The notes below the pieces were generated by a model that saw only the letters and a program-made list of their open reading frames with translations, searched no databases and was not told the DNA's origin. 64,000 nucleotides of DNA from the NCBI GenBank assembly GCA_018712515.1, contig DVGW01000049.1, positions 59,063 to 123,062 on the forward strand. Direction: 5' to 3'. Positions 16,478-25,110 of this stretch are shown piece after piece (within the stretch, counting starts at the first letter, position 1; each line of letters begins with the position of its first letter). Both the position numbers and the translations under genes were made by a program. The stretch is from Aphodovivens avicola. Lineage in GTDB: Bacteria; Actinomycetota; Coriobacteriia; Coriobacteriales; Eggerthellaceae.

Positions 16478-17330
16478 AGCGCAGGGTCACGCCTTCGGGG
16501 AGCTCGATGGTGCGCCAGTCCTCGTCGTCCGTCTCGTCCTCGTCGACGGTGACCGGTGCGGGCGCCTCCTCCTTCGGCTGGCCGAACGCCGCGTCGAATG
16601 CGTCGAAATGCGCGCGCGGAACGGCGAACACGACGCGCTTCAAGGCGCCGGGGTGCGCGTCGAACCACTTCTTGAACAGGTCGATCACCTGTTGGACGGG
16701 GTAGCCCAAACGCCCGCAGCCGAACGCGCCTGTGACGAGCGTCTCGCATCCGTTGGCCGCCGCAACGCAGAGGATCGTCTCGATGCGGCGCGCGAGCTCG
16801 TGGTCGCATTCCGCCTCGGAGCGGTGGTTTTCCAGCGCGCGCTTGCGCATCGGCTCGGCGATGGCGATCACGTCGGCCTTGCGCACGGTGCCGCCGCGCG
16901 AGAACGCCACGTCGGGCAGATACGCGCAGCGGTCGGTGAACAGCATGCCGCGGCGGTAATCGCGGTTCTTGGCATGGAAGCTGCGCTTGATGCCGTCGAG
17001 CACCTCGAACAGGTTGCTGTCGGAGCACAGCACCTGCTCGGGTCCGAACGCGCCGTCCAGGTAGCCGCCGCCGGGGCGTGTGAACGACGCGGGGTCGACC
17101 ACGGTGCACTTTCCCTCGCCGAAGCGGTAGAGCGCCTCGGGGACGAATGCGGTGGTGACCAGCGTCTCGGTCGCCTCGAACGGGGCTTCGGGCAGCTCCA
17201 GCGCGCGGCCCTCGCCCTCTTCGTAGATGGTCGCCGCCTCGACGGTCGCCGCCGTCTCGCCGGCGAACGCCCCCTTCATCAACGCGTTATGCTTCTCCGC
17301 CTGCTCTTTGCGCTGATCTCGATCTGCCAT
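16476..17330 (-). CDS. TIGR02452-type PARG-like macrodomain protein
   Basis: Predicted ADP-ribose glycohydrolase of the microbial PARG-like group, 284 residues. The family core is visible: DPASFTRPGGGYLDGAFGPEQ followed by LCSDSNL (about 85-110), and a second ligand strand GAFGCGRLGYP near residue 205. An acidic tail of about 25 residues follows the fold. ATG 17330 has GGAGG 5 nt upstream. The stop codon falls in a 33-bp palindrome. It is monocistronic; no ADP-ribosyltransferase gene is adjacent. Biological target unknown. Confidence 0.88.
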   Translation of the reverse strand: MADRDQRKEQAEKHNALMKGAFAGETAATVEAATIYEEGEGRALELPEAPFEATETLVTTAFVPEALYRFGEGKCTVVDPASFTRPGGGYLDGAFGPEQVLCSDSNLFEVLDGIKRSFHAKNRDYRRGMLFTDRCAYLPDVAFSRGGTVRKADVIAIAEPMRKRALENHRSEAECDHELARRIETILCVAAANGCETLVTGAFGCGRLGYPVQQVIDLFKKWFDAHPGALKRVVFAVPRAHFDAFDAAFGQPKEEAPAPVTVDEDETDDEDWRTIELPEGVTLR

Positions 17331-17513
17331 GGTTGCCTCCGTTCGGTTGGCGTTGCCCGTACCTTTCCATGATAGTCGACCCCGCTGCCGGGAGCGAGAA
17401 CTGCACCGAATCGTTTATTTGGGCACAGGGTTCCCCGTGCCGAAGAGGCGGCTTCGCGCGAGGCGTTGTATACTCGTCTGCGAAAAGCAAAACGCGAACG
17501 AGGAGGTTTGGCG

Positions 17514-18050
17514 ATGGATGCGGCCAAGGACTTTCTGACGCTGGTGGGGCACCGCTATTCGTGCCGCGAGTTCTACGACAAGCAGCTGACCGACGAGGAG
17601 CTGAACGTCATCCTGGAGGCGGTGCGCAAATCGCCCTCCGCGCGCAACCTGCAGCCCACGCGCATCTGCGTGGTGCAAAGCCCCGAGGGCCTGGCGAAGA
17701 TCGATGAGTGCACGCGCTGCCGCTACGGTGCGCCGACCGTTCTCATCGCCGCGTACGACCACGACGTGTCGAGCCATCCGACGCCCGATCACGGGCCCGA
17801 GACCTGCGATTTCGGCGACATCGACACCACCATCGCGCTGACGAACATCGACGATGCGGTGGCGAGCCTGGGGCTCGGCGGCTGTTGGGTGGGGGCGTTC
17901 GATCCGCGCAAGGTGCGCGAGCTGTTCAACGTGCCCGAGAACTACCGCCTGGTCGAGCTGTTCATGGTGGGGCACCCCAAGGCCGCTCCCGGCCCGATGC
18001 ACGCGCAGCGCCGCGAGCTCGACGAGATCGTCTGCCGAGAGACGTTCTGA
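17514..18050 (+). CDS. Nitroreductase-family FMN oxidoreductase
   Basis: A 178-residue flavin oxidoreductase of the nitroreductase superfamily. The N-terminal FMN-binding arginine region is HRYSCREFYDKQLTDEEL, then AVRKSPSARNLQPTR, both typical. The glycine-rich LGLGGCWVGAF helix near 125 and VGHPKA near the end complete the fold. ATG 17514 follows GAGGAGG; a frame extension to 17466 lacks a site. A TATACT -10 lies near 17468. It is 9 bp from the start of the rRNA methyltransferase gene, so they may be cotranscribed. Confidence 0.92.
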   Translation: MDAAKDFLTLVGHRYSCREFYDKQLTDEELNVILEAVRKSPSARNLQPTRICVVQSPEGLAKIDECTRCRYGAPTVLIAAYDHDVSSHPTPDHGPETCDFGDIDTTIALTNIDDAVASLGLGGCWVGAFDPRKVRELFNVPENYRLVELFMVGHPKAAPGPMHAQRRELDEIVCRETF

Positions 18051-18059
18051 TCGGGAACG

Positions 18060-18809
18060 ATGCCGAAGCAGAAGAAAATCCGCCTTGACGAGCTGATGGT
18101 GCGGCAAGGCCTGGCCGCGGATGCGGGCGAGGCCCTGCGGCTCGTGCTCGCGCACCAGGTGAAGGTGGGCGACGAGTACCCCGCAAGCGCCGCCGTGCGC
18201 GTCTCGCCCAACGCCGTCGTCGAGGTGAAGGGCCGCAAGCGCTTCGTGTCGCGCGGCGGGTTCAAGCTGCAGGGCGCGCTCGACGCGTTCGGACAGGACG
18301 TCCGCGGCCTGCGCTGCATCGACATCGGGTCGTCGACGGGCGGGTTCACCGACTGTCTGCTGCAGGCGGGCGCCGCCAGCGTCGCCTGCGTAGATGTCAA
18401 CTACGGGCAGCTCGCCTGGAGCATCCGCCAGGATGAGCGCGTGTCCGTGTTCGAGCGCACCAACATCCGCCTTGCCGATCCCTCCGAACTGGGCGCGCCG
18501 TTCGATCTGCTCGTCGCCGACCTCAGCTTCATCGGGCTGGCGGCGCTCGCCCCCACGTTCGCGTGCCTGTGCGCGGAGGGCAGCGTCTTCATCGGGCTGG
18601 TCAAGCCGCAGTTCGAATCACGTCACGAAGAGACCGACCACGGCGTGGTGCGCGACGCCGCCGTGCGCGAGCGCGTCGTGGACGAGGTGAGCGCGGCGCT
18701 CGCCGCCGAGGGCTTCGACGTCGACGGCGTCGTGGAGAGTCCCATCACGGGCCCCGAGGGCAATGTGGAATATCTGGTGCGCGCCGTATACCGCGCACCC
18801 CGCGCCTGA
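18060..18809 (+). CDS. tlyA: TlyA-type 16S/23S rRNA 2'-O-methyltransferase
   Basis: Cytoplasmic rRNA methyltransferase of the TlyA family, 249 residues. An S4 RNA-binding domain at the N-terminus (RLDELMVRQGLAAD) is followed by an FtsJ-like methyltransferase with the SAM motif IDIGSSTGGFTDCLL and the catalytic Lys in VKPQFE. In other bacteria TlyA makes 2'-O-methyl cytidines used by capreomycin. ATG 18060 lies 9 bp after the nitroreductase stop. Confidence 0.93.
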   Translation: MPKQKKIRLDELMVRQGLAADAGEALRLVLAHQVKVGDEYPASAAVRVSPNAVVEVKGRKRFVSRGGFKLQGALDAFGQDVRGLRCIDIGSSTGGFTDCLLQAGAASVACVDVNYGQLAWSIRQDERVSVFERTNIRLADPSELGAPFDLLVADLSFIGLAALAPTFACLCAEGSVFIGLVKPQFESRHEETDHGVVRDAAVRERVVDEVSAALAAEGFDVDGVVESPITGPEGNVEYLVRAVYRAPRA

Positions 18810-18904
18810 ATCCTGCTATAAACAATCAAGCGAACAGACGGCGCCGTCGCGGCGCCGCACCGACACCCGAACCTGTTACCCCTGATAGAAAGGCAAGAGG
18901 CAAC

Positions 18905-20584
18905 ATGGCGGAATTCATCTACCAGATGTACAAGGCGCGCAAGGCGCACGGCGACAAGGTGATCCTGGACGACGTGACGCTGTCGTTTTATCCCGGCGCC
19001 AAGATCGGCGTGGTGGGCCCCAACGGCATGGGCAAGTCCACGCTGCTCAAGCTGATGGCGGGCCTCGAGGAGGTCTCCAACGGCGAGGCGCGTCTGACGC
19101 CGGGCTACACCGTGGGCATCCTGCAGCAGGAGCCGCCGCTGGACGAGGAGAAGACCGTCCTGGAGAACATCCAGATGGCGTTTGCCGACATCCTGGCAAA
19201 AGTCGAGCGCTTCAACCAGGTGAGCGCCGAGATGGCCGATCCGGACGCCGACTTCGACGCGCTGATGGACGAGATGGGCAAGCTGCAGGACGAGATCGAC
19301 GCCAAGAACGGCTGGGATCTGGACAGCCAGCTGTCGCAGGCGATGGACGCGCTGCAGTGCCCCGATCCCGACATGCCGGTGAACGTGCTCTCCGGCGGCG
19401 AGCGGCGACGCGTGGCGCTGTGCCGCCTGCTGCTCGAAGCGCCCGATCTGCTGCTTTTGGACGAGCCCACCAACCATCTGGACGCCGAAAGCGTGCTGTG
19501 GCTGGAAAAGTTCCTGCACAACTACGAGGGGGCGGTGCTCGCCGTCACGCACGACCGCTACTTCCTCGACAACGTTGCGGAGTGGATCTGCGAGGTCGAC
19601 CGCGGCCACCTCTACCCCTACAAGGGCAACTACTCCACGTACCTGGAGACCAAGGCAGCCCGCATGGCCGCCCAGAAGCAGCGCGACGAGAAGCTGGCGA
19701 AGCGCCTGGCCAACGAGCTGGAGTGGGTGCGCTCCAGCCCCAAGGCGCGCCAGGCGAAAAGCCGTGCGCGTTTGGAGCGCTACGAGCAGATGGCGGCAGA
19801 GGCGGCGCAAAGCAAGAAGCTCGACTTTACGTCCATCCGCATTCCCGCCGGCCCGCGCCTGGGCGCCGAGGTGCTGCGCGTGGAGCACCTGCACAAAGCG
19901 TTTGGCGACCGCGTGCTGATCGACGACCTGTCCTTCGAGCTGCCGCGCAACGGTATCGTGGGCGTGATCGGCCCCAACGGCGTGGGCAAATCGACCCTGT
20001 TCAAGATGATCGTGGGCAAAGAGCAGCCCACGTCCGGCGCGCTGACGCTTGGCGAGACGGTCAAGGTTGCCTACGTCGACCAGAACCGCGAGGGCATCGA
20101 CAACGACAAGAGCGTGTGGGAGGTCGTGTCGGGCGGTCTGGACTACATGATGGTGTGCGAGACCGAGGTGCCCAGCCGCGCCTACGTGGCGAGTTTTGGA
20201 TTCAAAGGCTCCGACCAGCAGAAACCCGCTGGTGTTTTGTCCGGCGGCGAGCGGAACCGCTTGAACCTGGCGCTGACGCTGGCCCAGGGCGGCAACCTGC
20301 TGCTGCTCGACGAGCCGACCAACGACCTTGATGTCGAGACGCTTGCCAGCTTGGAAGAGGCGCTGATGGACTTTCCCGGGTGCGCTGTCGTCACCAGCCA
20401 CGACCGCATGTTCCTCGATCGCGTGGCGACGCACATCTTGGCGTGGGAGGGCACGGACGAGAATCCGGCAAACTGGTTCTGGTTCGAAGGCAACTTTGAC
20501 AGCTACCAAAAGAACCGCATCGAGCGCCTGGGCGAGGAGGCCTCGCGCCCCCATCGCATCCACCGCAAGCTGACGCGCGACTAG
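18905..20584 (+). CDS. ettA: Energy-dependent translational throttle protein EttA
   Basis: ABC-F ribosome-associated ATPase, 559 residues. There are two nucleotide-binding domains with Walker A motifs GPNGMGKST and GPNGVGKST and signatures LSGGERRRVAL and LSGGERNRLNLA, joined by a charged linker (about 240-300). The N-terminus FIYQMYKARKAHGDKVILDD is characteristic of EttA. No membrane segment is present. In E. coli EttA gates entry into elongation according to ATP/ADP. ATG 18905 follows AAGAGG. A long folded intergenic element lies immediately downstream. Confidence 0.95.
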   Translation: MAEFIYQMYKARKAHGDKVILDDVTLSFYPGAKIGVVGPNGMGKSTLLKLMAGLEEVSNGEARLTPGYTVGILQQEPPLDEEKTVLENIQMAFADILAKVERFNQVSAEMADPDADFDALMDEMGKLQDEIDAKNGWDLDSQLSQAMDALQCPDPDMPVNVLSGGERRRVALCRLLLEAPDLLLLDEPTNHLDAESVLWLEKFLHNYEGAVLAVTHDRYFLDNVAEWICEVDRGHLYPYKGNYSTYLETKAARMAAQKQRDEKLAKRLANELEWVRSSPKARQAKSRARLERYEQMAAEAAQSKKLDFTSIRIPAGPRLGAEVLRVEHLHKAFGDRVLIDDLSFELPRNGIVGVIGPNGVGKSTLFKMIVGKEQPTSGALTLGETVKVAYVDQNREGIDNDKSVWEVVSGGLDYMMVCETEVPSRAYVASFGFKGSDQQKPAGVLSGGERNRLNLALTLAQGGNLLLLDEPTNDLDVETLASLEEALMDFPGCAVVTSHDRMFLDRVATHILAWEGTDENPANWFWFEGNFDSYQKNRIERLGEEASRPHRIHRKLTRD

Positions 20585-20587
20585 AGG

Positions 20588-20816
20588 GGTTGCACGGGCT
20601 TGCCGGCCCGCGCAACCGGTCGACGCTGCGGGCGCCTCTGGCACCCGATCTTCGTGCGATCCCAGGATGTCCTGCGCAGACGAGCTGCGCAGGGCGTGCC
20701 CGCTCGGGCGCATAGAAGGGGATCGAACAAGCCAGAGGGCTTGTTCGACAGGTGCCTAAGTACGCTTCGCCTCTGCGATCCTATGAATCTCGGGCACCGG
20801 AGGCGCCCTTGCTGAC
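20588..20816. repeat. Long folded intergenic element, copy B
   Basis: Several hairpins are nested here: GGTTGC...GCAACC (20588-20617), CCTGCGCA...TGCGCAGG (20671-20693) and GAACAAGCC...GGCTTGTTC near 20724-20745. Outer arms GGGCGCCTC (20630-20638) and GAGGCGCCC-like (about 20799-20808) enclose them. It shares AAGTACGCTTCGCC...GCGATCC and GCTGACGTT with the element at 35626. It may act as the ettA terminator. The 362-bp gap from 20585 to 20946 holds this element and the operator below, no gene. Confidence 0.65.
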
Positions 20817-20904
20817 GTTACGGACGACCAGGCCGTTCTCTGCTTGCCGCTGCGCAAAGTTTGCGAACCGGTGAAACGATTTCCAGGGTCCCAATCTTCG
20901 CTGC

Positions 20905-20936
20905 TATACTGTTACCAAGCACCAAGCGCTTGGTAA
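20905..20936 (+). promoter_or_regulatory. -10 and palindromic operator of the AbrB/RelE module
   Basis: TATACT (20905-20910) is followed by TTACCAAGC (20912-20920) and GCTTGGTAA (20928-20936). A perfect 14-bp palindrome ACCAAGCGCTTGGT occupies 20921-20934. The site covers the likely transcription start, as expected for autorepression by the antitoxin. Confidence 0.7.
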
Positions 20937-20946
20937 AGGAGGATCC

Positions 20947-21318
20947 ATGGGAGCAGCATTGGCGGCGTTGGCCGAGCCGCAGACGATCAAGATCTCGAGC
21001 AAGCGTCAAATCACCATTCCTGCGAAGTACTACGAGGCCGCCGGGTTCGGCGAGTATGCGTTGTGCACCTGGACCGACCAGGGGATTCTGCTGCAGCCGC
21101 TCGACGTGGACGACGAGGACGTCACCGTCGACATCCTGCGCTTGCTTGTCAAGCAGGGCTTCGAGGGCGAAGAGCTGATCGAGCGCTATCAGGAGACGAA
21201 GCGCAAGATTGTGTCGGTACGGCGCAAGCTTGAAGAAGCGGAGCGCGATGTCTCGGACGGGCGCGTAGACACCTACGAAAACATGCGCGATCGCATAAGG
21301 CAGAAATATGGCGTATAG
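20947..21318 (+). CDS. AbrB-type antitoxin of an AbrB/RelE pair
   Basis: A 123-residue protein whose N-terminal half is a SpoVT/AbrB swapped-hairpin DNA-binding domain (IKISSKRQITIPAKYYEAAG). The C-terminal half is a charged helical region, likely the toxin-binding part. It overlaps the RelE-type gene by 11 bp and sits behind a palindromic operator. AbrB-type antitoxins usually pair with MazF or PIN toxins, so this mixed pairing is notable. GGAGG lies just before ATG 20947. Confidence 0.87.
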   Translation: MGAALAALAEPQTIKISSKRQITIPAKYYEAAGFGEYALCTWTDQGILLQPLDVDDEDVTVDILRLLVKQGFEGEELIERYQETKRKIVSVRRKLEEAERDVSDGRVDTYENMRDRIRQKYGV

Positions 21319-21631
21319 CGTTCTCGTCACCGAAGCGTTTGAGGCTGACGTAATCGAGGCGGTTTCGTACTGCATCGAGGTGCTCGACATGCCGAAAGCG
21401 GCAGCTGAGCTCATGGAAGACATCGATGCAGCGAAGGAGCTAATCGCAAGCGCTCCGTTATTGTACCCTGTTTCCCAGTATGCGACGGTGGGTAAAGGGT
21501 CGTACCGGGAGAAGATCGTCCGGAGCTACGTGCTCGTCTATCGAGTTCGGGAGGAAGACGAAACGGTCGTGTTGGCGCGCATGTTTCATCAGAGGGAAAA
21601 CTACATGCGCCAAGTTGCGGAATGGGATTAG
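21308..21631 (+). CDS. RelE/ParE-superfamily toxin
   Basis: A 107-residue toxin of the RelE/ParE fold. The N-terminal helix pair with DVIEAVSYCIEVLDMPKAAAEL and the C-terminal strands YVLVYRVREEDETVVLARMFHQRENY are typical; the final Arg/His-containing strand carries the likely catalytic or binding residues. It overlaps the antitoxin by 11 bp. Whether it cleaves mRNA or targets gyrase (ParE) cannot be told from sequence. Confidence 0.88.
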   Translation: MAYSVLVTEAFEADVIEAVSYCIEVLDMPKAAAELMEDIDAAKELIASAPLLYPVSQYATVGKGSYREKIVRSYVLVYRVREEDETVVLARMFHQRENYMRQVAEWD

Positions 21632-21711
21632 GATCTGCGAGTGGCAAGCTCGCGCGCTCGATCGACGCTGCAGGTGGTGCTTGGATACGGATTCGGGCGG
21701 AAGGGGCTCTT

Positions 21712-22275
21712 ATGGATCATGCGACCAGGCAAATGTTGATGGAGATGCCGTGCGCCTCGTTCGTCGGGGCGGTGGGGCATCACGCCTACTTTACGAGCAA
21801 CGCCGCTGCGAGGGATCGAATCGAGCGCCTTGCTCGCCTCGCGCGCTGCCGCGGGATAAGGGGATTCGCCGCACAAGAGTATCCGCAGGGAGCCGGCAAG
21901 GCGTTCATTGCGAATCTGACTCAGGGGAAGGTCTGTCTGGTCGACGGCAACGCGCACATGGTGGCGCTGTTGGCTGTCGACCCGCAACTCACGCTGGCGT
22001 CGCTTGCGTACCAGGTGGGGCGCGACGATCTGGTGCGCCTGTGGCAGGACGGCTGGGAGGACGGATCGGGTCAGAACGCCGCTTACGACGTGTACATCCC
22101 TGTCGGCACCGACACCGCGCGAATCCCTGAGACGCGAGAAGGTACTGACTGGTTCAAGGACCCTCCCGCTCCCACCAAGATCGTTCCCGCGACCATCCCG
22201 TTCGACACGCCGCTTTTGAGCGAGGCGGATCGCGGGCGGCCCCTGATTGAAACCGTCCGTGTGCTGGGACTGTAA
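21712..22275 (+). CDS. Protein of unknown function
   Basis: I do not recognise this 187-residue protein. It has no signal peptide or membrane helix and no known catalytic motif that I can see. The middle part (SFVGAVGHHAYFTSNAAARD, then a Cys/Arg-rich stretch) appears globular. The C-terminus is Pro-rich (PPAPTKIVPATIPFDTPLL). ATG 21712 follows GGAAGGGG; the frame extends back to 21622 without a ribosome site. It lies 80 bp after the RelE gene and convergent with the UPF0210 gene. The 22276-22371 gap contains GC-rich hairpins. Confidence 0.6.
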   Translation: MDHATRQMLMEMPCASFVGAVGHHAYFTSNAAARDRIERLARLARCRGIRGFAAQEYPQGAGKAFIANLTQGKVCLVDGNAHMVALLAVDPQLTLASLAYQVGRDDLVRLWQDGWEDGSGQNAAYDVYIPVGTDTARIPETREGTDWFKDPPAPTKIVPATIPFDTPLLSEADRGRPLIETVRVLGL

Positions 22276-22371
22276 ACTGTCGGCCGTTGCGCGCGGCGGC
22301 ATATTCTACCGGAGGTCGAAGCCGAGCCCAGGGATGCGCTCGCCGTCAGCCCGGCGGGCGCACCCTCCTCC

Positions 22372-23736
22372 TTAGTTCTTCAGCGAGTTGAGCGGTGCGG
22401 GGATGCGGCCGCCGCGATGGGCAAACACGGTGCCTGCATGCTGGTTGACCGGCATGACGGGCGCGTAGCCCAACAGACCGCCGAACTCCAGACGCTCGCC
22501 TACCTGCTTGCCGATGGCGGGGATGATGCGCACGGCGGTGGTCTTGGAGTTGATCATGCCGATGGCGCACTCGTCGGCGATGATGCCGGCGATGGTCTCG
22601 ACCGAGGTGTCGCCCGGCACGGCAATCATGTCCAGGCCGACCGAGCACACGCAGGTCATGGCCTCAAGCTTTTCAAGCGACAGCGCACCGGCCTCCGCTG
22701 CGCGAATCATGCCGGCGTCTTCCGATACGGGGATGAACGCGCCGGACAGCCCGCCAACGCTGCTCGACGCCATCACGCCGCCCTTTTTGACGGCGTCGTT
22801 AAGCATGGCGAGCGCTGCCGTGGTGCCCGGACCGCCGCACGTGCCCACGCCGATGGCCTGCAGGATCTCGGCAACCGAGTCGCCCTCGGCGGGCGTCGGC
22901 GCCAGCGAAAGGTCCAAGATGCCCTGGGCCACGCCCAGGCGCCTGCTTGCCTCGCGCGCCATCAGCTCGCCCGCGCGCGTGATCTTGAACGCGGTCGCCT
23001 TGATCGCCTCGGCGACGGTGGTCAGATCGGCGTCCTTGGGCATGCCCGCCAAGACGGCGCGCACCACGCCGGGACCCGAAACACCCACGTTAATGACGGC
23101 GTCAGCCTCGCCCGACCCGTGGAACGCGCCTGCCATGAAGGGGTTGTCCTCAACCGCGTTGCAGAACACCACCAGCTTGCCGGCGCCGATGCACTGGCGG
23201 TCGGCGGTGGCTTCGGCGGTGGCACGGATGATGCCCGCCATCTTGAGCACGGCGTCCATGTTGATGCCCGCGCGCGTGGAGCCGACGTTGACCGACGAGC
23301 ACACGCGGTCGGTGACGGAAAGCGCGTGCGGGATCGACTCCATCAGCTTGATGTCGGCGCGCGACGCCCCCTTGTGCACCAGCGCCGTAAAGCCGCCGAC
23401 GAAGTCGACGCCGACCTCCTTGCCGGCGCGGTCCATCGCCTCGGCGATGGGGGTGAGGTCGTCCTCGCGCACCGCAGAGCAGATCTCGGCGATCGGCGTG
23501 ACGGAGATGCGCTTGTTGACGATGGGGATGCCGTACTCGCGCTCGAGCTGCTCGGCGACGGGAACCAGCTGCTTTGCGGCGCTGACCATGCGGTTATACA
23601 CCTTGCGGGCGACGGTGTCGGCGCTGACGTCGGCGCACCCGCGCAGGTTCAGGCCCAGCGTGATGGTGCGGATGTCGAGGTGCTCCTCGCTTACCATCGA
23701 GAGCGTCTCGGCTATTTCGTGGGGTGTGATCTGCAT
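22372..23736 (-). CDS. UPF0210 (DUF711) family protein
   Basis: A 454-residue cytoplasmic protein of the UPF0210 family, whose function is not established. Family features include LNLRGCADVSAD at the N-terminus, PHALSVTDRVCSSVNVGSTRAGINMDA in the middle, GTCGGPGTTAAL and the C-terminal NQHAGTVFAHRGGRIPAP. It resembles formate-lyase-related folds in length and Gly/Cys pattern, but that is only a suggestion. In many genomes it lies beside an ACT-domain UPF0237 gene; none is adjacent here. GGGAGG precedes ATG 23736; the longer frame to 23814 is unlikely. Confidence 0.92.
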   Translation of the reverse strand: MQITPHEIAETLSMVSEEHLDIRTITLGLNLRGCADVSADTVARKVYNRMVSAAKQLVPVAEQLEREYGIPIVNKRISVTPIAEICSAVREDDLTPIAEAMDRAGKEVGVDFVGGFTALVHKGASRADIKLMESIPHALSVTDRVCSSVNVGSTRAGINMDAVLKMAGIIRATAEATADRQCIGAGKLVVFCNAVEDNPFMAGAFHGSGEADAVINVGVSGPGVVRAVLAGMPKDADLTTVAEAIKATAFKITRAGELMAREASRRLGVAQGILDLSLAPTPAEGDSVAEILQAIGVGTCGGPGTTAALAMLNDAVKKGGVMASSSVGGLSGAFIPVSEDAGMIRAAEAGALSLEKLEAMTCVCSVGLDMIAVPGDTSVETIAGIIADECAIGMINSKTTAVRIIPAIGKQVGERLEFGGLLGYAPVMPVNQHAGTVFAHRGGRIPAPLNSLKN

Positions 23737-23844
23737 GGTTCCTCCCGTGCTCGGTCGTGCCGCAAGACTCGGATCAGGCGCTAGGCGTGAGCGGTGCGCC
23801 GTTGTTTGTCGCATTCGACAAGGATAGCAAATGCGGGCGTTCCG

Positions 23845-25110
23845 TTATGCGTCGATGGCGAACTCCTCGCCAATCACTTGGCGAGTGAGCGCGTCAAGCT
23901 GTCCCAGCGGATCGTCGAGCTGCGAGAGGAGGACGTGGCGCGCGGCCAGCTCGGGCGTGTAGTCCTTGAGTGCGTACACGGCGTACGCCCCCTCCTCGGT
24001 GTGGTTGACAAGCGGAATCCACGCGACGTTCTCGATGCCGACGCTGCCGTCGGTGCTTTTGACGAAATCGCAAGACAGCATGCCGCCCAGCTCGTTTTCC
24101 AGCGCGGGCGCGTCGTGGCGGCTGACAAAATTGCCCAAGGAGTACGCCACAAGCGTACGGTGCCCCGACGAGCCCTCGACCCAGGCAAGCGGTCCTATGA
24201 CGTGAGGGTGGGATCCCAGCACCACGTCAACGTCCAAATCGGCGAGGAACTGTGCCAGACGGGTCTGCTCCGCGTCTGCCTCGGTGAGGTTTTCGGTGCC
24301 CCAGTGTATGGCGACCATCACGACGTCGGCCATCGACCGGGCGCGCGCCACGTCCGATTCGATGCGCCCCTCGTCGATGAAGCTGACGGCGTACGGGGGC
24401 AGGTCGCCCTGCGCGTGGCCGTTGACGCCGTAAGTGTAGTCGAGCAGCGCGAAGGAGATCCCGTTACGCTCGACCACGGGGATGGTCTGCGCCTCCTCCT
24501 CGCTCGCGGCGGTGCCGGTGAAGGCGACGGGCTTTTGGTTCCAGATCGAACGCGAATGCTCGACGGCGCCGAAATAGCCCCAGTCGTAGGCGTGGTTGGA
24601 GGCGGAGGCGACCAGGTCGAAGCCGGCATCGACGATCGCGTCGGCCATGGCGTCGGTCGTGTTGAACGACGGCCATCCGCGCGGACCGATCTCGTCGCCG
24701 CCCAGGTGCGTCTCCTGCTTGATGTAGGCGAGGTCGGCGGATTCGATGTAGGGCTTGACGGCGGCGTAGATCGGCCGGTAGTCGTAAAGGCCGTCGCCCG
24801 CCTCCCCGACGCACGCGTCGGCATAGGCGCCGATGGACGTTTCGGGCAGGTTGTCGCCCACGGCGACGAACGAGACGCGGGCGTCTTGGGGCGTCGCGGA
24901 GGTGGGGGAGTCACCCTGCCCGCCGGCGGACTGCGCGGGCGCCGGTCCGCCCGGCTGCGGGGAGCCGAGGATGCCGCTTCCGAACACGAGGAAGGCCGCG
25001 AAGAGGAGGGCGATGCCCGCGATGACGGCGATGATGGGCGCAGCGGTCGCGGCGCCGCCCTGTTCACGGCGGCGTGTGGGCTTCTTGCGCGGTGTCGACG
25101 AGTGCGTCAT
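23845..25110 (-). CDS. CapA-family metallophosphatase, membrane anchored
   Basis: A 421-residue protein with a short basic N-terminus, one membrane helix (about 25-43), a Pro/Gly/Gln-rich linker and an outer domain of the PGA-capsule synthesis CapA family. The metallophosphatase-like motifs are VAVGDNL, SNHAYDWG, HWGTE and GSHPHVIGP. CapA-like proteins take part in poly-gamma-glutamate or cell-envelope chemistry. No capB or capC lies nearby, so a capsule role is not supported here. ATG 25110 is the start used. Confidence 0.85.
   Translation of the reverse strand: MTHSSTPRKKPTRRREQGGAATAAPIIAVIAGIALLFAAFLVFGSGILGSPQPGGPAPAQSAGGQGDSPTSATPQDARVSFVAVGDNLPETSIGAYADACVGEAGDGLYDYRPIYAAVKPYIESADLAYIKQETHLGGDEIGPRGWPSFNTTDAMADAIVDAGFDLVASASNHAYDWGYFGAVEHSRSIWNQKPVAFTGTAASEEEAQTIPVVERNGISFALLDYTYGVNGHAQGDLPPYAVSFIDEGRIESDVARARSMADVVMVAIHWGTENLTEADAEQTRLAQFLADLDVDVVLGSHPHVIGPLAWVEGSSGHRTLVAYSLGNFVSRHDAPALENELGGMLSCDFVKSTDGSVGIENVAWIPLVNHTEEGAYAVYALKDYTPELAARHVLLSQLDDPLGQLDALTRQVIGEEFAIDA

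Noticed and set aside
16357..17109. Reading frames that begin MRKRD... inside 33-bp palindromes
   Set aside because: They arise from the repeat itself and continue as antisense of other genes.
23845..25110. Capsule synthesis function for the CapA-like protein
   Set aside because: capB and capC partners are missing nearby, so only the metallophosphatase-like fold is claimed.
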